From the NCBI GenBank assembly GCA_038202795.1, contig JBBREQ010000018.1, positions 1 through 32,780 on the forward strand: a stretch of 32,780 bases of DNA, given 5' to 3'. The stretch comes from PHET01 sp038202795. Lineage in GTDB: Bacteria; Actinomycetota; Coriobacteriia; Anaerosomatales; PHET01. Numbering within the stretch: the stretch's first letter is position 1; each line of letters opens with the position of its first letter. Shown here piece by piece: positions 15,262 to 25,044 of this stretch. A program made the translations under genes and the position numbers. The notes beneath the pieces were generated by a model that was not told the DNA's origin, searched no databases, and saw only the letters and a list, made by a program, of their open reading frames with translations.

Positions 15262-16391
15262 TGCGTCGCTCCCTGCGTGCTCTCACTCGATACGCCCAGC
15301 TGCTCCTCGATGTTCTGCAGCAGAACCGTAGCCTGCTGAAAGGCGCTGTGTGCGTTGGGATCGTTCACGGTCAGCTTGACGACCTTGCGCATCTGGTCGG
15401 CCGCGGCTTTGAGGTCCTGGCGCCCTTGTAGGTAGAAGATGCCCAGATTGTAGTTCGCGTTCACATGGTTCGAGTCATTGGCGAGAACCTCGCCGGCCGC
15501 GCGAATCGCAGGGTCGGTCTGTCCCGAGTAAAACAGCAGCGAGGCCATGTCGGCTCGCGCGTCATTGTCTCCGGGAAGCTCCTTCAGATAGCTCGCGTAG
15601 TACCGGATGCCCGCCTTGCTCAAGGGAATCACCGTGGCCTGGTCGCCGGCGGCCTGCGCGGTGCCCACGGCGTCGAAATAGAAGTTGCCCATCGTGAGCA
15701 GCGCTTCGCGGTCGTTGGGGTTCTTCTCCAGTGCTGCCAGCGCCTCAAACGCGGCGACCTGTTTGGCGGAAAGGAGCTCACGGTATTGTGTGGGGAGTTT
15801 GGCGGCGTCGAAGGCGGCCGGCTCATTGGTGAGCGTCAGGACGATGACTGCGACGAACACCGCGAGCGCCACTGCGAGGATTCCGATAGGCACGCGATAA
15901 CGTTGGAAGGGACGAATGATGTAGCGCTTGGCGAACCCGCCCTCCACGCCTTCTCCGTAGCGCGTCACCGCGACGCCCAGAGTCTGCGCTTTCAGCAGCA
16001 TGTTGAGGTCGTTGGTCACCAGGAGGACGTGGCACTCAGGGCCTGCGGCACTGCAGACCTGCATCGCTGTGGCGATGATCTTGTCATCGGAGTTTCGTGT
16101 CGTGATGCCATCCGGCAGTCTGATCTCCGGGTCGAAAGGCACGACCCGCAGGCTTCCGCCGTCCGGGAGCTCCACGCCGTCGATCAGCGAAGCGTCCTCG
16201 GACAGCTCGAAGAGCATCCGGCTGATCTCGCGTCCTCGAAACCGGAGATCGGGATCGACACGAGCGGTCTTGAGTTTGTCCAGCTCGCCCAAGACGGTCT
16301 CGGGAATCACGATCTGATCGCGTGGATAAGACAGTATTGAGTTTGGGTCTGCTAGCAACACATTGGTGTCGAGTACAACGATCCTGGTCAT
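15258..16391 (-). CDS. PIN domain - transmembrane helix - TPR fusion protein
   Basis: This protein has 377 residues. Residues 1-150 are a PIN nuclease domain of the type found in front of PhoH2/YlaK ATPases: VVLDTNVLLADP (Asp8), VIPETVLGELDKLK (Glu36), DDKIIATAM (Asp103) and LLVTNDLNMLLKA (Asp128). Four acidic metal ligands are therefore present. Instead of the usual ATPase, a basic stretch (RPFQRYR) leads into one membrane helix (about 166-188), followed by TPR-like repeats to about residue 365. By the positive-inside rule the PIN domain is cytoplasmic and the TPR part outside. This architecture is unusual. It overlaps trxB by 4 bases (GTGA) and probably heads the trx operon. A possible -10, TAAGAT, lies about 35 bases upstream. 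Confidence 0.78.
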   Translation of the reverse strand: MTRIVVLDTNVLLADPNSILSYPRDQIVIPETVLGELDKLKTARVDPDLRFRGREISRMLFELSEDASLIDGVELPDGGSLRVVPFDPEIRLPDGITTRNSDDKIIATAMQVCSAAGPECHVLLVTNDLNMLLKAQTLGVAVTRYGEGVEGGFAKRYIIRPFQRYRVPIGILAVALAVFVAVIVLTLTNEPAAFDAAKLPTQYRELLSAKQVAAFEALAALEKNPNDREALLTMGNFYFDAVGTAQAAGDQATVIPLSKAGIRYYASYLKELPGDNDARADMASLLFYSGQTDPAIRAAGEVLANDSNHVNANYNLGIFYLQGRQDLKAAADQMRKVVKLTVNDPNAHSAFQQATVLLQNIEEQLGVSSESTQGATQ

Positions 16392-16494
16392 GTGGGGCCC
16401 TTCGTCGAGCGTCTGCCGCAGCCATCTTACTGCATGCCGCCCGGGGGTATTCTGGAGATTGCGTGCGCGGGGTCGTCCGTTGCGTGGAGCGAGC

Positions 16495-18507
16495 CTACCG
16501 GGCGTCCTCGTCAGACTCGACCGTGCGCACGCGCCGGATGATGAACACCAGCATCCCGCCGAGCAGCAGTATGACGCCTGCGATGATCACGAGCCGATCC
16601 AGGTAGGACGCACGGACATCGACGGTTTCCCGGTCCAGGACCACGTCAGCCGAGGAGACCGTGACCGTCAGGCGCCCTCGAAGCGCATCGGGCATCGAGA
16701 CCGGCAGCTTGATGAAGTTGTCCTGAGGACTGAGCTCGAGTCTCTGGGACTGTTCGCCCTCGACGTCCAAGCCCTTCGATGTGGTCGAAATCACGTCCAC
16801 CACCAGGGGCACTTCGCCGCCGTTGACGATGATGATGGGGACCTCACCGGTGCTGCCCGCAAGCGTGACGGGCTCGACACTCAGGCTGACTGCCGACAAG
16901 ACATCCTTTGAAGTGCGCAGCGCCGTCTCGGCGAACGTTCGACCGCGGTCCGCCAGTTCCCAACCGCCCTTGGCACCCGCCCACGCCGAGCACTGGGCGA
17001 TCAGCGAGTCATTCTCGGCGGTTCGTGAAGCGGCTGCCTGTGGGCCCAGTGCCGCGGCCAGTGCCCGTGCCCACGCACGGGCACTCTTGACTCCCGCCCA
17101 GTAGCCCTTGGGCGCGGGTGCGGTCTCTGGGCCCGCATCGAGTGTTGCCGTTGAGGCGGGCAGGCGCGCTGCGATCTCGCGGGCGAGTCTTTGCCGCAGC
17201 CACGGTTGGGCCGCCAGACCCTCGGCCGTCGCGATCAGTGCATCGGCCGTGGTTTCGCCCGGCCCGACAAAGCAGCTCACGATGAGCGGTCCGCGCCCCC
17301 CTTGCGCAGCTGCCCGTTCGAACGCCCGGCGTATCTGCCCAGCACTGTCGCCAGCGCCGGCCAGCAGGCTCAGTTCGCTGTCGGCCACGAGCACGCGCAG
17401 TGGCAGCCCCTCGGCACGATAGATTCCCGGAGCCGCCTTCATACCTTTGAACCGCACACACGACTGCTCGGTCACGACGTAGTCGATACCCTGGCGCGCG
17501 AGGGTCGCGCCCGCTTCCGGTGGCAGACATCCGCCGGCCGGGATGGTGCCGGTCGAGGCGGTGATCTCCACCGAGCTGTAGCTTGCCGAGGTGCCTTGGG
17601 CGTACTGCGCGTCAACATCCTGGACCATGCCATGAGTGGCCAGCGCGGAGAGGTCGGGGTCGGCGTACCCCTGCGTTGTCAGCTCGAGTCTGCCGGTGCG
17701 AATCGCCTGTCGCAGCAGCTCGAGTGTCGCTGCATACGACAGGGGTACGGGTTGCTCGGCCCCCACCTGAGTCGAGCCTTCGGGTCCCACGAGTTCGTAG
17801 CCCGAGGAGATGCGGTCCCATTCGCTCAAGAGAAGCGGCGAGACGGCCAGCGTGATGTGGGCGGTCGGTACGGTGAGCACCCATGCGGCAAGGCGGTTCA
17901 CGTCGTCGCGCGCACGGGTGAAGAGCGCAGGATCCGCGACGAACTTGCCCTGGGGATCTGCGAGCGGCTGACCGCTCACGCGCGCGCAGATGGCAAACGG
18001 CAACGGGGACCGTTCCGCGTCGTACACGAGCAGGTCGGTCTCGATGATCTTTTCGGCGATCTCACCGGCTTGCGCGATACGCACTTCGAACTGGACCGGA
18101 TACGCACCCGGGGCCAGTTGCAGGTCGCTCATGTCGCGGGCGAACGAGGTCACAACCGTGCCGGTGTCCGCTTGGTTCTGGATACGGGTCTGCTGGATCA
18201 TCAGCTTGCCCGACGGGTTGAGTACCTTGAGACGTACCTGAATCGATGAGCTGGGCCGCTCGAGACGGGCACGGACCGTGTAGGCGAAGGCACCGTCTGA
18301 GGGGATGGCCGGAGTCTGGGGCTCGACCGAGACGACCGAGGCGCCCACAGTCGTCGTGACCGATCCGAACGCCTGGGGAGGAGCAAGTTGTTGCTCGGGC
18401 GCCGTGGGAAGCGCCTGGGCCTCCGAGGGGGGCGTGAATGCTCCCGCCGCAACGAGCGCGAGCGCGCACGCCCAAACAGCATATGTGGTGTGGCGCCGCT
18501 GTGGCAC
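16495..18507 (-). CDS. Secreted, C-terminally membrane-anchored protein of unknown function
   Basis: This 670-residue protein is read from GTG 18507 (AGGAAG just upstream), which places a clear signal peptide at the N-terminus (basic MPQRRH, then AVWACALALVAAGAF, cleavage near SEAQA). An upstream ATG at 18561 has no ribosome site and would bury the signal. A beta-rich region (about 60-170) is followed by a region that looks like a (beta/alpha) barrel related to polysaccharide-deacetylase or GH57-like folds (HITLAVSPLLL, LTTQGYADPDLSALA, GIDYVVTEQS), and a second beta-sandwich region. One membrane helix with a basic tail (LVIIAGVILLLGGMLVFIIRR) ends it. The fold call is weak and catalytic residues are not evident. 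It is divergent from lon. Confidence 0.65.
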   Translation of the reverse strand: MPQRRHTTYAVWACALALVAAGAFTPPSEAQALPTAPEQQLAPPQAFGSVTTTVGASVVSVEPQTPAIPSDGAFAYTVRARLERPSSSIQVRLKVLNPSGKLMIQQTRIQNQADTGTVVTSFARDMSDLQLAPGAYPVQFEVRIAQAGEIAEKIIETDLLVYDAERSPLPFAICARVSGQPLADPQGKFVADPALFTRARDDVNRLAAWVLTVPTAHITLAVSPLLLSEWDRISSGYELVGPEGSTQVGAEQPVPLSYAATLELLRQAIRTGRLELTTQGYADPDLSALATHGMVQDVDAQYAQGTSASYSSVEITASTGTIPAGGCLPPEAGATLARQGIDYVVTEQSCVRFKGMKAAPGIYRAEGLPLRVLVADSELSLLAGAGDSAGQIRRAFERAAAQGGRGPLIVSCFVGPGETTADALIATAEGLAAQPWLRQRLAREIAARLPASTATLDAGPETAPAPKGYWAGVKSARAWARALAAALGPQAAASRTAENDSLIAQCSAWAGAKGGWELADRGRTFAETALRTSKDVLSAVSLSVEPVTLAGSTGEVPIIIVNGGEVPLVVDVISTTSKGLDVEGEQSQRLELSPQDNFIKLPVSMPDALRGRLTVTVSSADVVLDRETVDVRASYLDRLVIIAGVILLLGGMLVFIIRRVRTVESDEDAR

Positions 18508-18528
18508 GGAGCTTCCTGACCTGATGCA

Positions 18529-18547
18529 AGCGCACGGTGTGTGCGCT
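18529..18547. promoter_or_regulatory. Inverted repeat between the secreted-protein gene and lon
   Basis: AGCGCAC (18529-18535) and GTGCGCT (18541-18547) form a perfect 7-bp inverted repeat with a 5-base centre in the 112-base divergent gap. It could be an operator controlling lon or the divergent gene. It does not match the HspR (HAIR) or CIRCE consensus. Confidence 0.4.
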
Positions 18548-18619
18548 CGGACGTGTACCATGATGCAGATACGGGCACATGGATTATCGCACGACCCCAA
18601 CGGAAAGGACTGGCCGCGC

Positions 18620-21007
18620 ATGTCTCAGCGCGAGAACCCCACAAAGACCTCGCAGCTTCTGCCGCTGATACCACTGAGGGATCTGATCCTGTTTCCCGAC
18701 CTCGTCGTACCGCTGTTCGTGGGTCGCGAGCGATCGATTCGCGCCCTCGAGGATGCCATGCGTGGCGAGCACGTTGTCGCGTTGGTGACGCAGCGTCACG
18801 CCGAGACTCAGGACCCGGGCCCTGAGGACCTCTATGAGATCGGCTGCATCGCCTCGGTGATGCAGGAGCTCAAGCTTCCTGACGGCACCGCCAAGGCGCT
18901 CGTCGAGGGCCAGCAGCGTTTCCGGATCGTCGAGTTCGTGCAGTCCGAGCCGTTCATGCAGGTGCGCGTGGAGCGCATCGACGAGCAGTTGGAAGTCGAC
19001 ATCGAGACCGAGGCGCTGATGCGTGCGCTCATCGCCGACTTCGAGAAGGCATCCGAGCTGGGCAAGCCCATCCCGCAAGAAGTGATCGTTGCCGCCTCGG
19101 CGATAGAGGAGCCGGGCCGTTTGGGGGATTTCGTCGCATTCCACCTCAATCTCAAAGTCGAGCAGAAACAGGAGATCCTGGAAGCACTTGTGCCTGCCGC
19201 GCGTCTGGAGCATTGCGCGCGTTTCTTGCGCAAGGAGATCGAGCTGCTCGAACTGGGCAGCAAGATCCAAAGCCGTGTCAAGGAGCAGATGACCCAGTCT
19301 CAGCGCGAGTACTTCCTGCGCGAGCAGCTCAAGGCGATCCAGCAGGAACTGGGCACGTTCGACGAGATACAAGCGGAGATTGACGAGTACACCGAGAAGA
19401 TCAAGACCGCTGGCATGCCCGAATCCGTGGAGACCAAGGCGCTCAAGGAACTGGGGCGCTTGGAGAAGATGCCCCCGGCGAGCGCCGAGACGAGCGTCAT
19501 CCGCACCTACCTCGACTGGCTGGTCGGTCTTCCCTGGGCCGATGAATCCGAGGAGAAGCTCGATCTGGTCGAGGCGCAGGCGATCCTGGACCATGACCAC
19601 TACGGGCTCGAGAAGGTCAAAGAGCGCATCTTGGAGTACCTGGCCGTCCATAAGCTCACCGACAAGATGCGCGGACCCATCCTGTGTTTCGTGGGACCTC
19701 CGGGCGTGGGCAAGACATCGATCGGCAAATCCATCGCCCGCTCGCTCAACCGGGAGTTCATCCGGATATCGCTCGGAGGCGTGCGTGATGAGGCCGAGAT
19801 CCGCGGACATCGCCGGACGTATGTAGGCGCGATGCCGGGCCGCATCATCCAGTCGATCAGCCAGACGGGCACACGCAATCCGGTGTTCATGATGGACGAG
19901 ATCGACAAGGTGGGCATGGACTTCCGGGGCGATCCCACCTCGGCCCTGCTCGAGGTGCTTGATCCGGAGCAGAACAACGCATTCCAGGATCACTATCTGG
20001 AGGCCCCCTTCGACCTCTCAGACGTCATGTTCATCACGACCGCCAACCTGCTCGATCCCATTCCTCCGGCGCTGCGCGATCGCATGGAGGTCATCCACTT
20101 CCCCGGCTACACCGAGGACGAGAAATACCACATCGCCGAGCAGTACCTTGTTCCCAAGCAGCTCGCCGAGCATGGACTCACGCCGGGGAAGCTGGAGTTC
20201 AAAGAACCTGCGGTGCGCGAGATCATTCGCCGCCACACGCGCGAGGCCGGCGTGCGAAATCTCGAGCGCACGATCGCGATGGTGTGCCGCCAGGTGGCGC
20301 GCAAGGTCGTCGAGGGCAAGAAGGGCAAGACCTCGGTTACCGCCCGCACCTTGCACAAGTTCCTTGGGCCCCCGCGCTTCACCTACGGTCTTGCCGAGGA
20401 GAAAGACGAAGTGGGCGTGGCCACAGGCCTGGTATGGACCGAGGTTGGCGGCGATGTGATCTTCATCGAAGCGACCGCCATGCCCGGCAAGGGCGCCGTG
20501 ATTCTCACCGGGCAGTTGGGCGATGTGATGCGCGAGTCTGCCACGGCGGCGCTGTCTTACATCCGGACCCGCGCCAAGGAGCTGGACATACCCGAGGACT
20601 TCACCGAGAAGAACGATCTGCATATCCACGTACCGGCTGCGGCCATCCCCAAGGACGGGCCCAGCGCGGGCATCACCATGGCCACCGCGCTTGCGTCAGT
20701 GCTCACGGGGTGTGCGGTTCGTCGCGACCTGGCGATGACCGGCGAGATCACACTTCGAGGCAGGGTTCTGCCTATCGGCGGCCTCAAAGAGAAGCTGCTG
20801 GCGGCGCACCGTGCGGGACTCACCACCGTGCTCGTGCCCAAAGACAACGTGCGCGATCTCGATCTGTTGCCTCCTCATGTGCGCGAAGAGATGGCGATCA
20901 TTCCGGTCTCCACCATGGACGAGGTACTGAGATTCGCCCTGGTCGATTCGTGCCGGAAACTACCGCGCACACCCAAGCGCGCTACGCCGCGCACGACCAA
21001 GAAGTAG
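18620..21007 (+). CDS. lon: ATP-dependent Lon protease
   Basis: This 795-residue protein starts at ATG 18620 (AAAGGA upstream), giving the normal Lon N-terminus LLPLIPLRDLILFPDLVVPL. An open frame extends further upstream but overlaps the divergent promoter region and the neighbouring gene. Domains in order are the N-terminal substrate-binding LAN domain (to about 200), a coiled helical region (QREYFLREQLKAIQQELG), the AAA+ domain with Walker A GPPGVGKT (359-366) and Walker B MMDEID, and the C-terminal protease domain with Ser682 (DGPSAG) and Lys725. Lon degrades misfolded and regulatory proteins in the cytoplasm. It sits 2 kb upstream of the heat-shock chaperones. Confidence 0.97.
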   Translation: MSQRENPTKTSQLLPLIPLRDLILFPDLVVPLFVGRERSIRALEDAMRGEHVVALVTQRHAETQDPGPEDLYEIGCIASVMQELKLPDGTAKALVEGQQRFRIVEFVQSEPFMQVRVERIDEQLEVDIETEALMRALIADFEKASELGKPIPQEVIVAASAIEEPGRLGDFVAFHLNLKVEQKQEILEALVPAARLEHCARFLRKEIELLELGSKIQSRVKEQMTQSQREYFLREQLKAIQQELGTFDEIQAEIDEYTEKIKTAGMPESVETKALKELGRLEKMPPASAETSVIRTYLDWLVGLPWADESEEKLDLVEAQAILDHDHYGLEKVKERILEYLAVHKLTDKMRGPILCFVGPPGVGKTSIGKSIARSLNREFIRISLGGVRDEAEIRGHRRTYVGAMPGRIIQSISQTGTRNPVFMMDEIDKVGMDFRGDPTSALLEVLDPEQNNAFQDHYLEAPFDLSDVMFITTANLLDPIPPALRDRMEVIHFPGYTEDEKYHIAEQYLVPKQLAEHGLTPGKLEFKEPAVREIIRRHTREAGVRNLERTIAMVCRQVARKVVEGKKGKTSVTARTLHKFLGPPRFTYGLAEEKDEVGVATGLVWTEVGGDVIFIEATAMPGKGAVILTGQLGDVMRESATAALSYIRTRAKELDIPEDFTEKNDLHIHVPAAAIPKDGPSAGITMATALASVLTGCAVRRDLAMTGEITLRGRVLPIGGLKEKLLAAHRAGLTTVLVPKDNVRDLDLLPPHVREEMAIIPVSTMDEVLRFALVDSCRKLPRTPKRATPRTTKK

Positions 21008-21055
21008 CACCCACTTCGGCGATTCTGAAACGGACTCGCCGCGCAAGGAGGATCG

Positions 21056-21997
21056 ATGCGCGTACTGGTCACCGGCGGCGCCGGCTTCATAGGTTCGAAC
21101 CTCGTGAGGGCGCTGCTCTCAGGGGGGCATGAGGTGTTCGTTGTCGACGACCTGAGTACGGGCTCAGCCGCGAATCTCGATCCGCGTGCGGGTTTCCGCA
21201 CGATGGACATCCTCGACGACGCGCTCCCCGCGCTCTTCGCAGACGTTGCCCCCGAGTTCGTGGTGCACCTGGCAGCTCAGGCGAGCGTCGTGGTTTCGCT
21301 GCGCGATCCGGAGAGGGATCGCGCAGTCAATGCAGAGGGAACGCGCCGTGTTGCCGCTGCCGCCCGCGACGCCGGCGTGCGAAGGGTACTCTCGGCCTCC
21401 TCGGCAGCGGTCTATGGCGAGCCTGCAGAACTGCCGCTGCGTGAGACTTCGCCCAAGGCGCCCACCAATCCCTACGGCGCCTCCAAGCTCGAGGCCGAGA
21501 GTCTGCTGGCCGCTGAGCTCCTGGGCAGCACAACGGACTTTGCGAGCATGCGTTTCGCCAACGTCTACGGCCCGCGGCAGGATGCGGCCGGTGAAGGAGG
21601 GGTCGTCGCGATCTTTTGCGACCGCGTCCGCAAGGGCGAGCCACCGGTCATCTACGGGGATGGGTCACAGACGCGCGACTTCATCTACGTGGGCGACGTG
21701 GTGGGTGCTCTGGTGGCTGCGCTCAGCTCGGCATCGCCGCTGGCCTCGGGAGACGTCGCGGGCACCTCGTTCAACATCTCGACGGGGGAGCGCGTCAGCG
21801 TCGATGGGCTGCTCATGGCCCTGCGTCAAGCCGCGAGCTACTTCGGTCCGGCGACCTATGCACCCGCCCGGGAGGGCGACATCGTCCACAGCTCGCTCGA
21901 TCCGACCCTGGCCGAGACGACCTTCGCATGGAAAGCGGGCGTCGAGCTCGAGACGGGTATCGCGGCCACGTGGCGCTGGTTCTCGGCCGTCTCGTGA
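21056..21997 (+). CDS. NAD-dependent epimerase/dehydratase (extended SDR)
   Basis: The protein has 313 residues and a strong ribosome site (AAGGAGG) 5 bases before ATG 21056. The N-terminal GGAGFIGSN is the NAD-binding glycine motif of extended short-chain dehydrogenases, with an Asp after the second strand (VDDLSTG) favouring NAD. The catalytic pair is Tyr140/Lys144 (YGASK) with an upstream Ser (SASSAAVYGE). Such enzymes are typically UDP-glucose 4-epimerases or related nucleotide-sugar modifiers that supply envelope polysaccharide. The exact substrate cannot be set from sequence. The downstream gene's GTG overlaps its stop codon. Confidence 0.85.
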   Translation: MRVLVTGGAGFIGSNLVRALLSGGHEVFVVDDLSTGSAANLDPRAGFRTMDILDDALPALFADVAPEFVVHLAAQASVVVSLRDPERDRAVNAEGTRRVAAAARDAGVRRVLSASSAAVYGEPAELPLRETSPKAPTNPYGASKLEAESLLAAELLGSTTDFASMRFANVYGPRQDAAGEGGVVAIFCDRVRKGEPPVIYGDGSQTRDFIYVGDVVGALVAALSSASPLASGDVAGTSFNISTGERVSVDGLLMALRQAASYFGPATYAPAREGDIVHSSLDPTLAETTFAWKAGVELETGIAATWRWFSAVS

Positions 21998-22563
21998 GTG
22001 CTGAACTCGGCGAGGAGTTCGCGGCCCGTGTGGCCAGCGTGCGCCGGCTGCACGAACAGAGAGCACGCGCAGAGCTCGATCAGGCCGATCGCGCGTGTCC
22101 TGGGTCGGATGTGGTCGCATCCGCAGGTGACGTGCTCGCTGAGGTGCTGTTGCTCAAGGGGCTACCCGGGCCGGCCGAAGCGGCGGGCGGAGACGCGCTC
22201 AGCGGTGCGGACGGCGAGGCTGTGTCCAAGGCGCTCGAGGCGCTGGGATGGTCGCCCGCACACTCGTTTCGGGCCCTATCGTGCCCGAGCGCGGACCTGG
22301 ACCCGGCACTTCGTGCGAAGAGAGTCCGCCTGCTGGTCGAAGCGGTCGACCCGCGTGTGGTCATCGCGCTGGACGAGCTTGCGGCATCTGACCTGGCGCG
22401 GGCGTACGAAATCGCACCACTGCGGGCGGGTGCTGAAGTGCAGGTAGCGGGGCGACGCCTCGTAGCGGTCGGCGGCTTCGAGGCCTCGTTGAACGATCCG
22501 AGGCGCAAGAAGGTCGCGTGGAGCCAGCTGAGGGTCGCCACTCCGCGCGGTCCGTCGTACTGA
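21994..22563 (+). CDS. Uracil-DNA-glycosylase-like protein
   Basis: This protein has 189 residues from GTG 21994, which overlaps the epimerase stop (GTGA), indicating coupled translation. The frame upstream overlaps the epimerase and is discarded. A helical N-terminus (VRRLHEQRARAELDQADRA) precedes a segment resembling uracil-DNA glycosylase family members: LLLKGLPGPAEAAGGDALSG, then LEALGW, VVIALDELA and the terminal RRKKVAWSQLRVA. I cannot identify the water-activating motif or any iron-sulfur cysteines, so it may be a non-catalytic relative or another protein. Confidence in the coding call is good, in the function low. Confidence 0.55.
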   Translation: MSAELGEEFAARVASVRRLHEQRARAELDQADRACPGSDVVASAGDVLAEVLLLKGLPGPAEAAGGDALSGADGEAVSKALEALGWSPAHSFRALSCPSADLDPALRAKRVRLLVEAVDPRVVIALDELAASDLARAYEIAPLRAGAEVQVAGRRLVAVGGFEASLNDPRRKKVAWSQLRVATPRGPSY

Positions 22564-22578
22564 GCGAGAAACAACAAA

Positions 22579-22595
22579 GCGCCCTCGGGGGGCGC
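22579..22595 (-). terminator. Terminator of the ferredoxin gene
   Basis: GCGCCC (22579-22584) and GGGCGC (22590-22595) form a stem with a 5-base loop. On the minus strand TTTGTTGTT follows, giving a good intrinsic terminator 30 bases after the ferredoxin stop. It may also slow transcription arriving from the + strand genes. Confidence 0.75.
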
Positions 22596-22624
22596 CTTGA
22601 AAGTCCGGTCACGTCGTGCAGGCC

Positions 22625-22813
22625 CTAGTCGTCTTCGATCTCTGTGATGGCGCCCATGGGACAATCCTCCATGCAAGCGGCACAGCCGTCGCAGTTCTCA
22701 TCGTGCACAGGCTCGGCAGCGTCGCCTACGATCTCGAGGACTCCGTTGGGGCAGGTGTCGACGCAGATTCCGCAGGCCGAGCACTCGTCCTCGTTGATGA
22801 CTGGTCGGGGCAT
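22625..22813 (-). CDS. 2[4Fe-4S] ferredoxin
   Basis: This 62-residue protein has two clusters of CxxCxxCxxxCP: CSACGICVDTCP and CDGCAACMEDCP. This is the classical bacterial dicluster ferredoxin with eight Cys ligands, acidic overall. It is a low-potential one-electron carrier in the cytoplasm that could serve pyruvate oxidoreductases, hydrogenases or radical SAM enzymes in an anaerobe. It stands alone, with its own promoter and terminator, between the epimerase pair and dnaK. Confidence 0.94.
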   Translation of the reverse strand: MPRPVINEDECSACGICVDTCPNGVLEIVGDAAEPVHDENCDGCAACMEDCPMGAITEIEDD

Positions 22814-22865
22814 TCTCAGACCTCCGCGCTGTCGTGAAGAGGCCGGCTGGCCGCTGTTCGTGCGT

Positions 22866-22894
22866 ACCTTACCGAGCGACCAGCCACGTGTAAA
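22866..22894 (-). promoter_or_regulatory. Promoter of the ferredoxin gene
   Basis: On the minus strand TTTACA (-35, 22889-22894) and TAAGGT (-10, 22866-22871) are exactly 17 bases apart, about 53 bases upstream of the ferredoxin ATG. This is one of the better consensus promoters in the window. Confidence 0.65.
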
Positions 22895-23007
22895 GCCCGT
22901 TTGCGTAATCGAACTCCCTTATGTGCCGAGCGGTCGCCCGAATCGTCCTTGCGCGCGTTTGCCGCAGCCGGCCGCCGGGTACAATGAACAAGTGATTGAT
23001 ACAAAAC

Positions 23008-23036
23008 TTGATAATGAGACACTTAGATTGTACGAT
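23008..23036 (+). promoter_or_regulatory. Promoter region of dnaK with a degenerate HspR-like box
   Basis: TTGATA (-35, 23008-23013) and TACGAT (-10, 23031-23036) are 17 bases apart. A second TTGATA lies at 22996-23001. CTTGATA, 7 bases, then ACTTAGA (23007-23027) overlaps the promoter and partly matches the HspR HAIR consensus CTTGAGT-N7-ACTCAAG (5 of 7 and 4 of 7), so HspR control is plausible but not shown. The whole gene-free stretch 22814-23128 (315 bases) otherwise holds the ferredoxin promoter and a leader of about 90 bases with no ORF. Confidence 0.55.
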
Positions 23037-23128
23037 GCGTATCGGCGCTCCTGCAATCGGCGCCACGGACTGCTGTAGACAAGGACGCTGTGCGCATGTC
23101 GCAGGGCGGATGAAAGGGGACGAAGACG

Positions 23129-25042
<1,914 letters not shown>

Positions 25043-25044
25043 GC

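Noticed and set aside
14011..15339. 442-codon + strand frame opposite trxA and trxB
   Set aside because: The minus-strand genes have complete catalytic motifs; the + frame has none.
18584..19993. 469-codon open frame antisense to lon
   Set aside because: Its sequence is a Leu/Arg/Asp-rich shadow of the lon coding strand with no domain.
22981..23128. CIRCE operator upstream of dnaK
   Set aside because: No TTAGCACTC/GAGTGCTAA pair is present; HspR control is the better fit.
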